A DNA stretch of 64,000 bases from Tetracentron sinense (GCA_015143295.1 CM026561.1:39932875-39996874); one strand, 5' to 3'; positions 35,320 to 46,812 are shown, numbered from the stretch's first letter. Numbers and translations: made by a program. The notes: generated from the letters alone by a model not told the origin.

Positions 35320-35662
35320 TATAAAAAAGGCACTAACAGTGGACAAGGGAATACCACACCCAATAGCTCGAAACCTGAAACATTACCCCATGAAATCTAA
35401 GAATAGATTTACTCAATAAAAAAATTCAAAATCTATTTTTATTAAAAAGAAAAACATTAGTAAGTCTCCTATGAATATACAATCTCGTCATTGTTTCTGT
35501 CAAAGAAAACAACGTGTTTTTGGAGAACGTTCAGTTGATCCTCCCACTATCAACACCTGCATCAATATTTGTGCATCTGGAGCGACCCATGGGCATGTCC
35601 ATTATATCCTGCAGAAAATTGGGCAGCACCTCCCCCTTCCGTGGATTTTCAAAAGGGAGAGT

Positions 35663-35905
35663 TCCACAGCCAACATGGACCGTAGGCCCTCAAAATAAGC
35701 GGGCCCGAGGGTTAGCTATTTCGGTGTCTTGATCTTATATGTGTTTTGCTGAGGGATGGGTCTGGCCTTTCAACTGGTCCCATCAGTGCCTACTGTTTCT
35801 GACTCCCTTTTCGGGGTGCATGTTACATAGGTTTGCCTTTTGGATTAACTTGTCGCACAGTGGTAGAGCCACCCTACTTAGTGTGCACCCGGTTGGGTAC
35901 ATCCT
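35663..35905. repeat. Unassigned repeat module, copy X
   Basis: The segment with AAAATAAGCGGGCCCGA and GTGCACCCGGTTGGGTACA recurs at 46813-47062 at high identity. Both copies are preceded by GCGACCC units of the 28-bp minisatellite type and followed, directly or at a distance, by the LINE RNase H remnant. No domain recognised. The preceding 35320-35662 holds nothing else of note. Confidence 0.6.
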
Positions 35906-35907
35906 TT

Positions 35908-36600
35908 TTATTTATAAAGCCACTCAGTGGAAGTGGGGGGTTTGGCGGACCCTTACCAGTTTATTAATAAAAAAGAACTACAGGATACATAAAATCTTAC
36001 CCCTTCAAAGACACTAGACTTAACTATGAAAGATTCTTACATTACCCACGCTTACTTTATCTAAGAAAGTAAGAGATCTAAGATTTATAGAAAAATCTTG
36101 AATCAAATAGAAGGGAGCATGGATTCTGCAAATCACAACCATAATTTTCGAGAAAATACGCAACCACATTAGCTTCTCTGTATATGACTGAGGGAGGAGC
36201 ACATATCCATCAAGCGACTAATACCGTTATTCCAGTACCAAGAGGGCCAAGAGTGACTAATTTTACTATTTCAAATGTCAACAAGAATTTTAGCATCAGA
36301 TTCAACATCCACTTAAAGAGCATCAAATCTATGACAAAGGGAAAGACCATCTAGAAGAGAACGAGATCCGGCTATATTGTTAGTATAAGAGCCATAGAAA
36401 GAATAGAAAGTTGCAATTGGATTTTCTGTATGGTTCTGGATAATATCTCCACCACCCGCAAGCCCTGGATTGCCTCTAGAGGCACCATCCACATTTAGTT
36501 TGAGTCTACCTTAAGAAGGACGAAACCACTTAACATGCAAGACATGAGAATTTCTTTGAGTACGAGGAACCACAATGCTTATAGAATAACCCTCTTTTAA
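35908..36600 (-). pseudogene. LINE-type RNase H remnant, copy 2
   Basis: It contains the same RNase H blocks as copy 1: LNVDGASRGNPGLAGGGDII near 36440-36500 and DVESDAKIL further on, with stops. It is collinear with 26562-27240. Confidence 0.72.
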
Positions 36601-36789
36601 CTATGGTTATGCTTACCTAAATTGAAATTAATAATTTTTTTCTTCTAAAAACCAAGGTAAGATAGGCGAACCCTAGGGATGAGTGAATTTAAACCATAGT
36701 TAGTGGTTGTTAAAAAGGGGTCGTGGACCAATGACGACCGCGTATATGCACATTTTCCTTATATTATTACAAATATGGTTCATTAAAAT

Positions 36790-36872
36790 GTCTGGATGAC
36801 CGAGTTGTCCAAGCCGTAGACTCAAGTTCTGGTCTTCGGGAGAGGGCGTGGGTTAAAATTCCACTTCTGATA
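36790..36872 (+). pseudogene. tRNA-Leu(CAA) relic without intron
   Basis: GTCTGGATGACCGAG, a CAA anticodon at 36823-36825 in ACTCAAGTTCTGG, a long variable arm (TCTTCGGGAGAGGGCG) and a T arm GTGGGTTAAAATTCCAC make a tRNA-Leu shape. The T-loop GTTC has become GTTA and the acceptor stem has two mismatches, so it is probably dead. Plant tRNA-Leu(CAA) genes normally carry an intron after the anticodon; this copy has none. A 23-bp start of the same gene is at 27423-27445 in duplication copy 1. Confidence 0.75.
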
Positions 36873-39384
36873 TTTTGTAATTTTTTTCATACGTGTAGTC
36901 TCAAAAAGGCTCAAAAAACCTTGCAATCAAACACAGGGCGAAGCTGGGATTTTCTAATAGTTAGGGCACGTGATCGGGGTTCGGGGCATAGCCCTGATTT
37001 TTTATTTTATTTTTTTATGACTAAGTTTTTGGGTCATTTCACCCATATATTTCGTACATATTTTACATGAATTATATATTTCTTTTTTTAACTGGATAGC
37101 TGTCCCCTTGCCTCATGACTCTCGCCGTTAAATAATTAAATAACATGATATAAAAGATATATTTTGTTTTTAATATTCAAGGAACGTTGCCCCCTTATCT
37201 CATGGCTATACCTATTAAATAATTAAATAATATAGTTTCAAGGACAGCTATCCCTTACCATAATTACACCCAATAAAATAATTAAACAACATGATATAAA
37301 AATACTTTTTAAAAGTTCAATGGCACCTGCATGGAGATCGGATCACAATCAATTGCGATTGAACTTGAGGAGAGTTCAATTGCACCCATAGGTCAACACG
37401 TGTCCCTTTTAACCTCTATTAAGAGTGGTTAAGATTTACTAACTATTGGGCTTCGATCAACAATAGAGGCCTTGGTTTTTAGAAGAAAGAAAATATTTTA
37501 CTTCAGTTAGGAACTTTAAATCTTACGGTTAATATTTTTATTATTATTTCAACAAAACTAAGGTTATATTGTTGAACCCCAAGAGTTAGTGAATCTTAAC
37601 TACAGTTAACAAAGGTTATAAAAAAACATGTGTTGACTAAGTGTGATTGAACTCTCCCCAAGTTTAATCGCAATTGAATGATCCGCCCATTCCAATGGCT
37701 TGCATAAAATAAAGGGAAATTTTTTAAAAAAATTCAGTGGGGGCACGTGCCGCTACAGGCCCCCACCTGGCTCCTCCCCTTGTCAAACACACAAACAAAC
37801 TAGTGATGTCGTTTTGGAGGCAGAGAAAACCCTGCAGTCAAACATACCCTAAAACAAATTTTTGATGACTGGGTACCAATTAGGCAGAGAAAACTCTGCA
37901 GCAACACAGCCTCAAACAAAAAGAAAACAAGGTCGGAAAGAAAAAGCAACTGTTGAATGAATCCTATTAAATTAAGATGCGGAGAAATAATGGCTAAAAA
38001 GACAGAATCAAACATACCCATCCCTTTCAAATTTACCTATGAAAGGGAATGTTCGTACAAACATAGCTACCATATGTGTCGATTTCAAATATGGTAGTAA
38101 ATTAACCGAAGTCAAATAGGCCCTCTTCTAAAATTATTGAAATATCAAAAAACCGTTAAAAAGACGGCCTTTATTTAAAATTATTGAAATATCAAAATAC
38201 CATTAAAAAAGAGGGCTTTTTTTAAAAAAAAAAATTTATTGATATATCCAAATACCCCAAATTTATTGGTTAATGGCTCAAATGCCACCACTCAAAAGCA
38301 AACGGTAATTTGTGAACGGAATTTCTTCAATTACGAAACCGAATTTCATCAATAATCTTAGGGAATGTTCGTACAAACCCCCATGATTAAAAATAATAAT
38401 GACAATTATGATCATTTTTTTTTAATATAAACCTCTGAAGTAACAGCCTGTTAACAGCATCGATGATAAACCTCCACGATTTCAACTTCTCGACCATGAC
38501 TTTTGCAGCCCATGACTCTAGAATGATCTAAGGGTTATATCTTATCCTTGTTTGTCGAAGATTTGTCATCTTATTGGTGGCCTACATTGCCATTATTCTT
38601 TATCTACAGTTAGTTATTAGTTTCGCATAGGAACTCATTGGTAGTTTCCTCAACTCATGACCTCCTTCCAACAAGGAGAACAACTTCACCATCCCAGCTA
38701 GACGGGTAGACGGGAAGATTTGTCATTAAAACGACATTAATTGCAACAAGCGATAATAGTTTAAGTGTACATTTTGTAACCGTCCCCCTTACAACCTCTT
38801 AGCCTAAGTGTGGGAGTTCACAGCCAACAAAAACAAACTAAAAATCAAAATAATAGGGAACTGGGAATGAGCTATATGCAAGAGCACTTAATGCAGGGAC
38901 TTATAGGTAAAAATAAACTTACACAAGGAGATAAATGAAAACTACATCACCGGATGGGTAATAGACCCACTTTCTTCCTATTACACTCTCCCTTTTTGGG
39001 GAAAGAAGAGGATGACTTTGTGTCAGGTACGTGTGGGCATTCTCACAAAAAGGGAGAGGGGGGCAAGCAAAATCTTAAATCAAACATAGAGATGTCAAAC
39101 AAGGCAAACTAGAACTGCATTGTAATTTGTTTCATTTCTTAGACCAAACAATACAAGGAATGAAACATAATATAATTGAATTTTTCTGAATATTATTCCT
39201 CTAATAAAATGAATGCTGCGTACAAAGAAAATGCTAAGCACTGCCCTTGGAGGAACTTCTTATTATCAAACGCCAGCCATGGCTTAAGAATGAAAAACAG
39301 TGCTTGGAAAGACTAATTCCAACTCCATGGAAAGTCGGTTATTCTCGTTGCCCATTTTACCTGCTTCAAGATATAATTGTGTGC
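36873..39384. other. Copy-2 flank downstream of the extensin gene, no gene
   Basis: It holds no supported gene. It matches copy 1 in blocks (37785-38120, 38450-38760, 39040-39384). 38120-38260 repeats AAAATTATTGAAATATCAAAA three times, a motif also at 29015, 29780 and 47455. 39040-39384 is the extensin 3' flank, kept in both copies. Confidence 0.5.
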
Positions 39385-40866
39385 TTAGTAGACACTGGGA
39401 GGTGGGGGTGACTTGTAGTAGTAGGGAGGAGGAGGAGAGGATGATGGGGGTGGAGGTGAGTTGTAATAATAAGGAGGAGGTGGTGATGGAGATGGTGGAG
39501 GCGGTGATTTGTAGTAGTATGGAGGAGGTGGAGATGGTGATGGCGGAGGTGGAGACTTGTAATAATAAGGAGGAGGTGGTGATGGAGATGGTGGAGGAGG
39601 TGATTTATAGATATAGGGAGGTGGCGGCGACGGAGATGGTGGAGGTGGTGATTTATAGATATAGGGAGGTGGCGGCGACGAAGATGGTGGAGGTGGTGAT
39701 TTATATATATAAGGAGGTGGTGGGGATAGAGATGGTGGAGGTGGTGATTTATAGACATAGGGAGGTGGTGGGGACGGAGATGGTGGAGGTGGTGATTTAT
39801 AGACATAGGGTGGTGGCGGCGAGGGAGATGGTGGAGGTGGTGATTTGTAGACATAGGGAGGTGGCGGCGATGGAGATGGCGGAGGAGGTGATTTATAGAC
39901 ATAGGGAGGTGGCGGCGAGGGAGATGGTGGAGGTGGTGACTTATAGATATACGGAGGTGGTGGCGAAGGAGATGGTGGTGGAGGTGATTTATAGATATAT
40001 GGAGGTGGTGGCGATGGAGATGGTGGAGGTGGTGACTTATAGATATAGGGGGGTGGTGGCGATGGAGATGGTGGAGGAGGAGATTTGTAGACATACGTAG
40101 GTGGTGGCGAAGGAGTTGGTGGAGGTGGTGATTTGTAAACATAGGGAGGTGGTGGCGAAGGAGATGGCGGAGGTGGTGATTTGTAGACATAGGGGGGTGG
40201 TGGCGAAGGAGATGGGGGAGGTGGTGATTTGTACACATAGGGAGGTGGTGGCGAAGGAGTTGGTGGAGGTGGTGATTTGTAGACATAGGGGGGTGGTGGC
40301 GAGGGTGATGGTGGAGGTGGTGATTTGTAGACATAGGGAGGTGGTGGCGATGGAGATGGCGGAGGAGGTGATTTATAGATATAGGGAGGTGGTGGGGATG
40401 GTGATGGTGGAGGTGGTGAGTTGTAGTGGTAAGGTGGAGGAGGAGATGGTGATGGCAGTGGTGGTGACTTATAGTAGTAGGGTGGTGGTGGGGATGGTGA
40501 TGGTGGAGGTGGTGACTTGTAGTGGTAAGGTGGTGGAGGAGATGGTGACGGTGGTGGTGGTGACTTATAGTAGTATGAAGGAGGAGGTGATGGTGATGGT
40601 GGAGGTGGTGATTTGTAGTGGTAAGAAGGAGGTGGTGATGGTGATGGTGGAGGAGGAGACTTGTAGTAATATGGTCGAGGAGGTGATGGGGATGGTGGTG
40701 GTGGGGACTTATAGTAGTATGGTGGCGGAGGGGATGGTGATGGCGGTGGCGGTGGCGGCGAAGAGTAAACATAATGGTCATCAGCAACTACATTTGTGGC
40801 TATCAGGCAAAACGCCATAGCATAAACTAGGAGAGGCCATTGCCCCGCCTTCTTCGAATTCATCAT
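39385..40866 (-). CDS. Extensin, copy 2 (intact, 493 aa)
   Basis: Intact frame for a secreted extensin. Residues 1-29 are a signal peptide (hydrophobic core LLVYAMAFCLIATNVVA, cut before DDHY). The rest is about 28 tandem 16-residue units, KSPPPPSPSPPPPYVY and variants. N-terminal units carry YYY/YHY, the middle YVY/YIY, and the last units YYY, ending ...SPPPPSVY. Ser-Pro4 blocks are the sites for proline hydroxylation and arabinosylation; Tyr-X-Tyr motifs support intramolecular isodityrosine cross-links; Lys gives a basic, pectin-binding protein. The start is the first of two ATGs, 96 bp below a TATA box. The DNA repeat is 48 bp. No intron is seen in the coding part. Confidence 0.93.
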   Translation of the reverse strand: MMNSKKAGQWPLLVYAMAFCLIATNVVADDHYVYSSPPPPPPSPSPPPPYYYKSPPPPSPSPPRPYYYKSPPPPSPSPPPSYHYKSPPPPSPSPPPSYYYKSPPPPSPSPPPPYHYKSPPPPSPSPPPPYYYKSPPLPSPSPPPPYHYNSPPPPSPSPPPPYIYKSPPPPSPSPPPPYVYKSPPPPSPSPPPPYVYKSPPPPTPSPPPPYVYKSPPPPSPSPPPPYVYKSPPPPSPSPPPPYVYKSPPPPTPSPPPTYVYKSPPPPSPSPPPPYIYKSPPPPSPSPPPPYIYKSPPPPSPSPPPPYIYKSPPPPSPSPPPPYVYKSPPPPSPSPPPPYVYKSPPPPSPSPPPPYVYKSPPPPSPSPPPPYVYKSPPPPSLSPPPPYIYKSPPPPSSSPPPPYIYKSPPPPSPSPPPPYIYKSPPPPSPSPPPPYYYKSPPPPSPSPPPPYYYKSPPPPSPSPPPPYYYNSPPPPSSSPPPPYYYKSPPPPSVY

Positions 40867-40961
40867 TTCAGGCGACTTGACCGATCTCCGGTGGCGCCTA
40901 AATGTTCTGTTTAGCTATTGATATGAGACTTGGATATATGGTAGGAATGGGGGGTAGACCA

Positions 40962-40968
40962 TTATATA
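40962..40968 (-). promoter_or_regulatory. TATA box of extensin copy 2
   Basis: TATATAA on the minus strand, 96 bp upstream of the ATG, in the promoter block shared with copy 1 (40867-41446 compared with 32844-33425). Confidence 0.65.
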
Positions 40969-41699
40969 GGAAACCCTAGAATGACTGATTTCAATGATAT
41001 TTTTGTTTAATGAAGTGAACAGACTGGATCAAAGCTAATAATATCATATTCTAATGTCTATATTTTTCAACCATCTGAAACTGAGTTCCCACTTACATTT
41101 TCTTCCATGAACAAGTCAAGACCAAATATCCTAATGAAAGGAAGGAGTAGGTACATGGGTGTAGTACGGCTGGCTAATTTTCATTTTTATATTTTCTAGT
41201 GTAACCGTGTTTGATCTGGTCAGATCAATCGGTAGTTTGTTCTAGAATGGCTATGAGAGGGAAAGCTTGTCAAGTCAAAATGCAAGTTTGCTTAAGGCAG
41301 CATTTGGGAAGTCTTAACTTAAGATCTTAATATATATTAATGCTATATTTAAGGACTTAAATATTCTTAACTGTCAGTAGTCCCATTAAGCTCTGATGCA
41401 CGGTCTTCATTAAGATAGCTTAATGGGCTTTTACAATTTACTTAAGGGTGCATTTGGATTTATGGAATTGATAAATGGACTTGGGAATTCCGTTCTTGAA
41501 TTCCAATTCTGTCGTTTGACATGAACTAGTAAAAATGTTGGAATTTGATTTATATATTCCGCATGGAATTAAAGCAGTGATTTCATACGCTAAATAAACA
41601 GAATTCAAATCCTTACTGAGAGGTGTTATTTGACAAATGCACACTGTTGCGGAATTAATGGAAACAAACTTTATGAAAATTTCTCTCCAAACCTTAACC

Positions 41700-41841
41700 C
41701 TATGTTTGGTTGTCGAGAAAATAAGTAAAAAATGGAAAAGAAAAGAAAATTAGACAAAACACAACTAAAAATTGTATTAAAAATCCAAAATTTCCTTTTC
41801 TTTTCTTTGTTTTCATCAATTTTCTCGGCAACCAAACATAG
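41700..41841. mobile_element. Small MITE, 142 bp
   Basis: CTATGTTTGGTTGTCGAGAA at the left and TTCTCGGCAACCAAACATAG at the right are inverted repeats with one mismatch. Inner GAAAAGAAAAG/CTTTTCTTTTC blocks also pair. No ORF. Confidence 0.8.
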
Positions 41842-42608
41842 CATAAGTGAATAATAATTTAATAAATAAAAAATTATAATTATAATTTATAATAATACTT
41901 AAATTTAATATATAATTATTGAATATATTAAATCATAACAAATACATATTAATAAATAATTGTATAAATAATAATGATTAATAATTATAATATTTAAATT
42001 TAATAAATAAATAATGAATTAAATATTTTAATTATTATTATTTTATGTAAATAGAAATTAGATACGTAAAATGATAATTAGGAATTATATAATTAATAAT
42101 TATAACTTATAATATTAATTAAATTTTAATAAATAAATTACTTATATAATTATTGTGAGCATGGATTTCGGTGCCCAGATGTTGTGTTATGTTCAAAGTC
42201 GCCACTTCTTAATTCAGTAGGGATAAGTCCCGGGTAATGGATAAGGTCTTGGTTTGCTTAGAGTTCTGAGTAAAAGGTTTGGTTAAGCCCGGGGAAGGTG
42301 TTAGGCACCCCGATACTTCCGTTTTATAACGGTTCCTTACTTATTAGGTTTAAGCCAAATTAATGTCAATTATCAGTCAAATGTCTTAGGTATAGTTTAT
42401 ACTAATCCAAGAAAGGAAAAGCTAAACTAGTGTTGAACCCGGGTTGAGTTGCCTACGTATTCACATTAGGGTGGGATCAGACCGAGCGTAGTTCTAGCAC
42501 ATGAGCCCATGTCAAGGCTAAGGGAGTGTTGTGTGTGCACCAAAGGTGACTTAGGGTTTAGCCGAGAGGCTATGAGTAGTTGACCGGGTTGGTCAAGTGC
42601 TTGGTTAT

Positions 42609-42890
42609 GTTTCATTGGGTCCAGTAGGCCAAAGGATAGTCCGGTAGACTAGAGTTTGGGCCCGGTAAGCCAAGGGTGCAAGCCTATAGGCTAGGGTTTA
42701 GGCTCGGTAGGCAAGACTGGGCCCGGTAGGCCAATGGGTAGTCTGGTAGACTAAGGGTTTGGGTTCGGTAGGCCAAGATTAGGCTCGGTAGGCTTTGGAT
42801 GGACCCGGAGGTCAAGAGTAAGCCCGATAGGCTTTGGATTGGGCCCGGTAGGCTTAGGGTTAGGCCCAGTAGGCCAAGAGGGGCTTAACT
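42609..42890 (+). repeat. GGTAGGCC tandem units inside the solo LTR
   Basis: About a dozen imperfect units of 20-30 bp built on CCCGGTAGGCCAAGGGT, alternating with GGTAGACTA and GGTAGGCTT variants. Confidence 0.7.
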
Positions 42891-43442
42891 GTGGTTAGGA
42901 TTGCTAACCGGGGTTAGGTAAGTTCCAAAGTATGTTTACGATCCTTAAGTGTGATTTGAACAGTTTTAGGGATTTCCCCCGAATTTCCCAAGTTAAATGG
43001 GGCTAACCATAGTTAAGACATGAGTTTAACCATGATTAGTCTGGATAATCATGGTTAGGCACTCTACCAAGTTAGGCTTGGGATTAGAATGCCATTTGAA
43101 ATTTTTTCATGATTTTTTGGTATTTTCCAAAGTTTAATTGGGCTTAACCATGGTTAAACCAAGTGTTAACCATGGTTAAACTCATCTAACCATGATTAGG
43201 CGTGAGCACACAATCCAAAAGTAATATTTCCTAAAGTCTTAGAATATTTTGGATTTTTTGAGAATTTTTGGGATTTATCCATGAGGTTTGACCAATTAAC
43301 CATGGTTAACTTTTAACCATGGTAAAGGCAAGGGCAAGGCCTGAAATATCGTGGATTGGGTCCCAGGGGCTGGGTCAGGTCAGTTGGAGGGCCCCCATGG
43401 GTTGTGGGCCACTGCAAGGCCCAAAAAACCCAAAAAAACACA

Positions 43443-44600
43443 TTGTCGGTAGATGGATTACCGACAGTTTGGTAAATTTTTAACCACAGTTAAAGCCCTT
43501 TTAACTCGGGTTAAGTGTTAACCCAAGGAGGTTTGAGAGAATGGAGTTGAAGAGGGGAGTCCAGGAAAGAATTTGAGCCTAGGGTGGGCCCAGGGGTGGC
43601 TTGGAGTGGGCCCCACAATGGGCCAAAGTGGGTCTGGTCACCATTTGCATAAAATTATAAATGTCGGTAATATGATTTCCGACATTCTGGCAGTTCTTGG
43701 TTTACAACAAACTAACCATGGTTAGGTTAAGGGGGGTGGCCCATAAACCTCGGGTTAAGCTCAAAAGGGGGTTAGGGTGATAACCCATGCCCTGGTTGGA
43801 CCCATGGATAGCTCAGGTGGGGCCCATAGACCCTGGAACAACTAGCACACCATGGGTGTTGGTCCTGAGTTTACCGCACCCTGAACTTTTTTTTTTTTTC
43901 AGATCTTGAAATGGGCTTGTGGGGCTATTACCATGAGAGTATTAGGGGTTATCTCATGGTGTGAGCGATCCCCAGAAGTCAAGGGAGGTGCCCGATGTGG
44001 TGCTATACCCGTAGGGGACTCCCCACACCTATGATGAAGGTAGGGGGATCCCCACAAGGGGTTTACTGCAAAACTAAAAGAGAAACTCCCTTGGAAGGAC
44101 CAGGGGCTCACAATGCTCAAAACGGAAGAAAATAATGGTAGGGGGAAGGCCTACCCTTTTGCAACACTCCTCAAGCGGCGGTAGCTACTGGCAGTGGCGG
44201 TGGTGCGGTCGTGCTATGGTGGTGGAGCACGGCTGGGGAAGCTACTGGGACTTCGCGGACCCTTGGGATTGCCTACAGAAACAAGGGAAGGGCATGGTCT
44301 TTGGGTTTCAATAGGGCTCAGCCTTAGGGCATTTTTAGGTCCTTTTTGGTCAAGGGGGTGGCTGCCATTTATAGGGAGAGCCAAGGGGACACCCCTGGTA
44401 ATAGTACCAGGGTTGGTGGAGCTCTCCTAAGGCGGAAAGGGGCGTAGCATGTCGGAGAGAGGGGCAGCAAGCGTGCCTAACCGCGCAGGGGGTGGGTGTG
44501 CTACAGGAAGACGAAACCAAGGGGTGTCGGTAATGTGATTATGGACATTACCAAACTAGTGCAATTTGGGATGTCGGTAATCCCACTACCGACACCATTG
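43443..44600. repeat. Four related TGTCGGTA hairpins
   Basis: TGTCGGTAG...TTACCGACA at about 43444, GTCGGTAATATGATTTCCGAC at about 43669, GTCGGTAATGTGATTATGGAC at about 44526, and GTCGGTAATCCCACTACCGAC at about 44573. Each is a short inverted repeat with a 5-9-nt loop. Confidence 0.65.
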
Positions 44601-46268
44601 GTTTTTGCCCAAAGGGCCTGGCCAAGGCTACGCATGCGGTACGGGAGGTTCAAATTCGAATTTTATTGGGCCTGGGCTTGGGCCCAGGCCAAGGATTGGA
44701 CTCTTAGGGGATTAGGGCTCAAGCCCTAAGGGCTTTAGGCTTTGGGATTTGGGGCTTAAACCCTAAGGGCCTAGGGCTTAGCTAGGGCTAGGCTAGGGTT
44801 TACCTGGGGTTTAATTAGGGTTTGTCCTAGGGTTAAGAGATTCGACTGAGGGTAACCATGGTTGAAAGAGCTTAACCATGGTTATGACAGGAGTGTAAAA
44901 ATTGGGTGCTTACAATTATATATCCTTATTATTATATTAAAATTAGAATTTCAAACTTTCATTTTATATTTACTAATTATCTTATGTAAATAATAATTTA
45001 ATATATAAAATAATAAATAATAACTATAATAAAAATATTTATCATAATATTTAAATTTAATAAATAAAAGCTTAGTATATTAAATACTAATTATTATAAA
45101 TCAAGAAATAAAATTATAAATAATACTCACAGTAATATTTAGAGTTAATAAATAATAATTTAATACATTAAATAATTATTATAAATTATAATTTTAATAA
45201 ATATATCAATTATATAATTATATATCCGTATTATTATATTCAAATTATAATTTTAAAGTTCATTTACTAATTATCTTACGTAAATAATAATTTAAGACAT
45301 AAAAATCATAACTATAAATTATAATAATATTTAAATTTAATAAATAATAATTTAATACATAAATTAATTATAATAGTAAATTAAAATAATATTTCTATTT
45401 AATAAATATATTACTTGCATAATTATATATTTTTATTATTTCTTTCAAATTATTTTTGCATAATTTTTATTCATCCAAATTTCATATAATCAGTATTTCA
45501 TCCAAATGGCAGAATTATAAATTCTGTAGAATTCAATTCAATAAATTTCAATTTCATAGAATTCAATTCTTTAGGTCAATTCCAATTCTATTCTTATAAA
45601 CAATTTAAAATCTAAAACAAATACTCTGCTGTCTTTAAAAATTGTTCATTCTCTAATCATTAACCATACAAGCTTACATCTTAATTTAATAAAATGATCC
45701 TATGCGTGTGTCTTAAATTGATAAAATATGAAAAACTTTTACTTTCAAAACCATATTGTATTTACTTACGCATTTTCTTTTTCATCATTTTCTCTCTCTA
45801 TACTCATTTACATCTGAATATTGCTCCCATTAATTAGTTGTCACTAATACAAAAATTAAGAAGAAAGGTGTTCAAATTTTTATTCCGTATCTTGATTATA
45901 TTATAATTGTTGTGTAATTATAAAATTTATAAATATTTTTTTGTTTTTTGTGTGTAGAAGTAATTTTATGAATTTAATGGTTTGCAGTCAATAATTTTTA
46001 ATAATGGGGTGCGGTTGTACACGCTAATTTCAAGCATCCTTTTATGAATAGACATCATGAACTTTGCTATCAAATTACCACAACTATTGTGTGTAGTTTA
46101 TTATTTGTTGTGGGAGAATATCCTTACAATCCGGATAAACCTGGATCGTTAAGCATTCCTAATTTGGGGAAGAACCTCAGATTAAGAAGAATAACAAGAG
46201 AAGAGTTATTCAAGGAGTGCCCAATCCCCGTGTGAGCTTACAAGTGCCTCATTGAGGTCTTTGATAGT

Positions 46269-46812
46269 AGAGCCACCCGTATGATCAATTGTTACTAGAG
46301 CGACCTGTAGGGTCAATTTCTTCTGGAACGACCCATAGGGTCTACTTCTTGAGTGACCCGTAGGATTTTTTGCATCTGGGGCAACCCGTAGTGTCGGTTG
46401 CAATTGGGGTGACCCATTGGGTGAGTTGAATCTGTGGCGACCCATTGTGTCGGTTGAATCTGGGGTGACCCATTGGGTTAGTTCAATCTGGGGCGATCCA
46501 TTGGGTCAGTTGAATCTGGAGTGACCCGTTGAGTTTCTTGCATCTGGGCGACCCATAGAGTTGATTGCATTTGGGGTGAAACATGGGGTCGGTATAATCT
46601 GGAGTGACCATTGAGTCTGTTGAATCTGGGGTGACCCATTGGGTTTGTTGCATCTGGAGCGACCCATTGGATTTGTTCTATATGGGGTAACCCATAGGGT
46701 CGGTTGCACTTGGGGCGACCTATAGGATCGATTGCATCTGGGGCGACCGATGGGGTCAGTGGATGATTTGGAGCAACCCATGGGTTTGTTGCAACTTGAG
46801 CCACCCATAGGG
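46269..46812 (+). repeat. 28-bp minisatellite, about 19-20 units
   Basis: Units keep a steady 28-bp spacing (a few are 26-27) and share the core GCGACCCATTGGGTC followed by GTTGAATCT or GTTGCATCT. The core contains the palindrome ACCCA-TTGGGT. Because 28 is not a multiple of 3, open frames through it cycle; the apparent ORFs on the minus strand are by-products. Confidence 0.85.

Larger units (their letters stand above)
42154..44914. mobile_element. Solo LTR, 2761 bp, with perfect 5-bp TSD
   Basis: TGTGAGCATGG...GGGTGCTTACA is flanked by ATTAT at 42149-42153 and 44915-44919. The beginning has AAAGTCGCCACTT and GTGTTAGGCACCCC, phrases I know from long LTRs of plant gypsy elements. It is not AT-rich, unlike its surroundings. 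It contains tandem GGTAGGCC units, many AACCATGGTTAA palindromes and four CGGTA/TACCG hairpins. ORFs within it (for example 44194-44430) match nothing I know. Orientation is uncertain. Confidence 0.8.
41447..45585. mobile_element. AT-rich insertion in copy 2, itself invaded by a solo LTR
   Basis: Copy 1 reads straight across this point (about 33417-33435), so this is an insertion. It starts GGGTGCATTTGGATT after TTAA and ends in a field of AATTCAATTC / GAATTC motifs. Without the solo LTR it is ~1.4 kb, extremely AT-rich, with AATAATTTAATAAATAA-like repeats. It looks like a non-autonomous DNA element, but clean TIRs were not found. Confidence 0.5.
35908..45906. repeat. Tandem segmental duplication, copy 2
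   Basis: This is the paralogue of 26562-33750. It differs by lacking the copy-1 MITEs, by ~260 extra bp at about 38770-39030, and by a 4.1-kb AT-rich insertion (41447-45585) in the distal promoter flank. Confidence 0.88.

Noticed and set aside
39366..40787. 473-codon His/Leu-rich minus frame overlapping extensin copy 2
   Set aside because: A shifted reading of the same repeat; no signal peptide and no family.
44194..44430. 78-codon ORF as a small gene
   Set aside because: It lies inside a solo LTR with perfect TSD, and has biased composition and no domain.
46269..46812. CRISPR-like array from regular 28-bp repeats
   Set aside because: Units are head-to-tail without unique spacers and drift gradually; plant minisatellite, not CRISPR.
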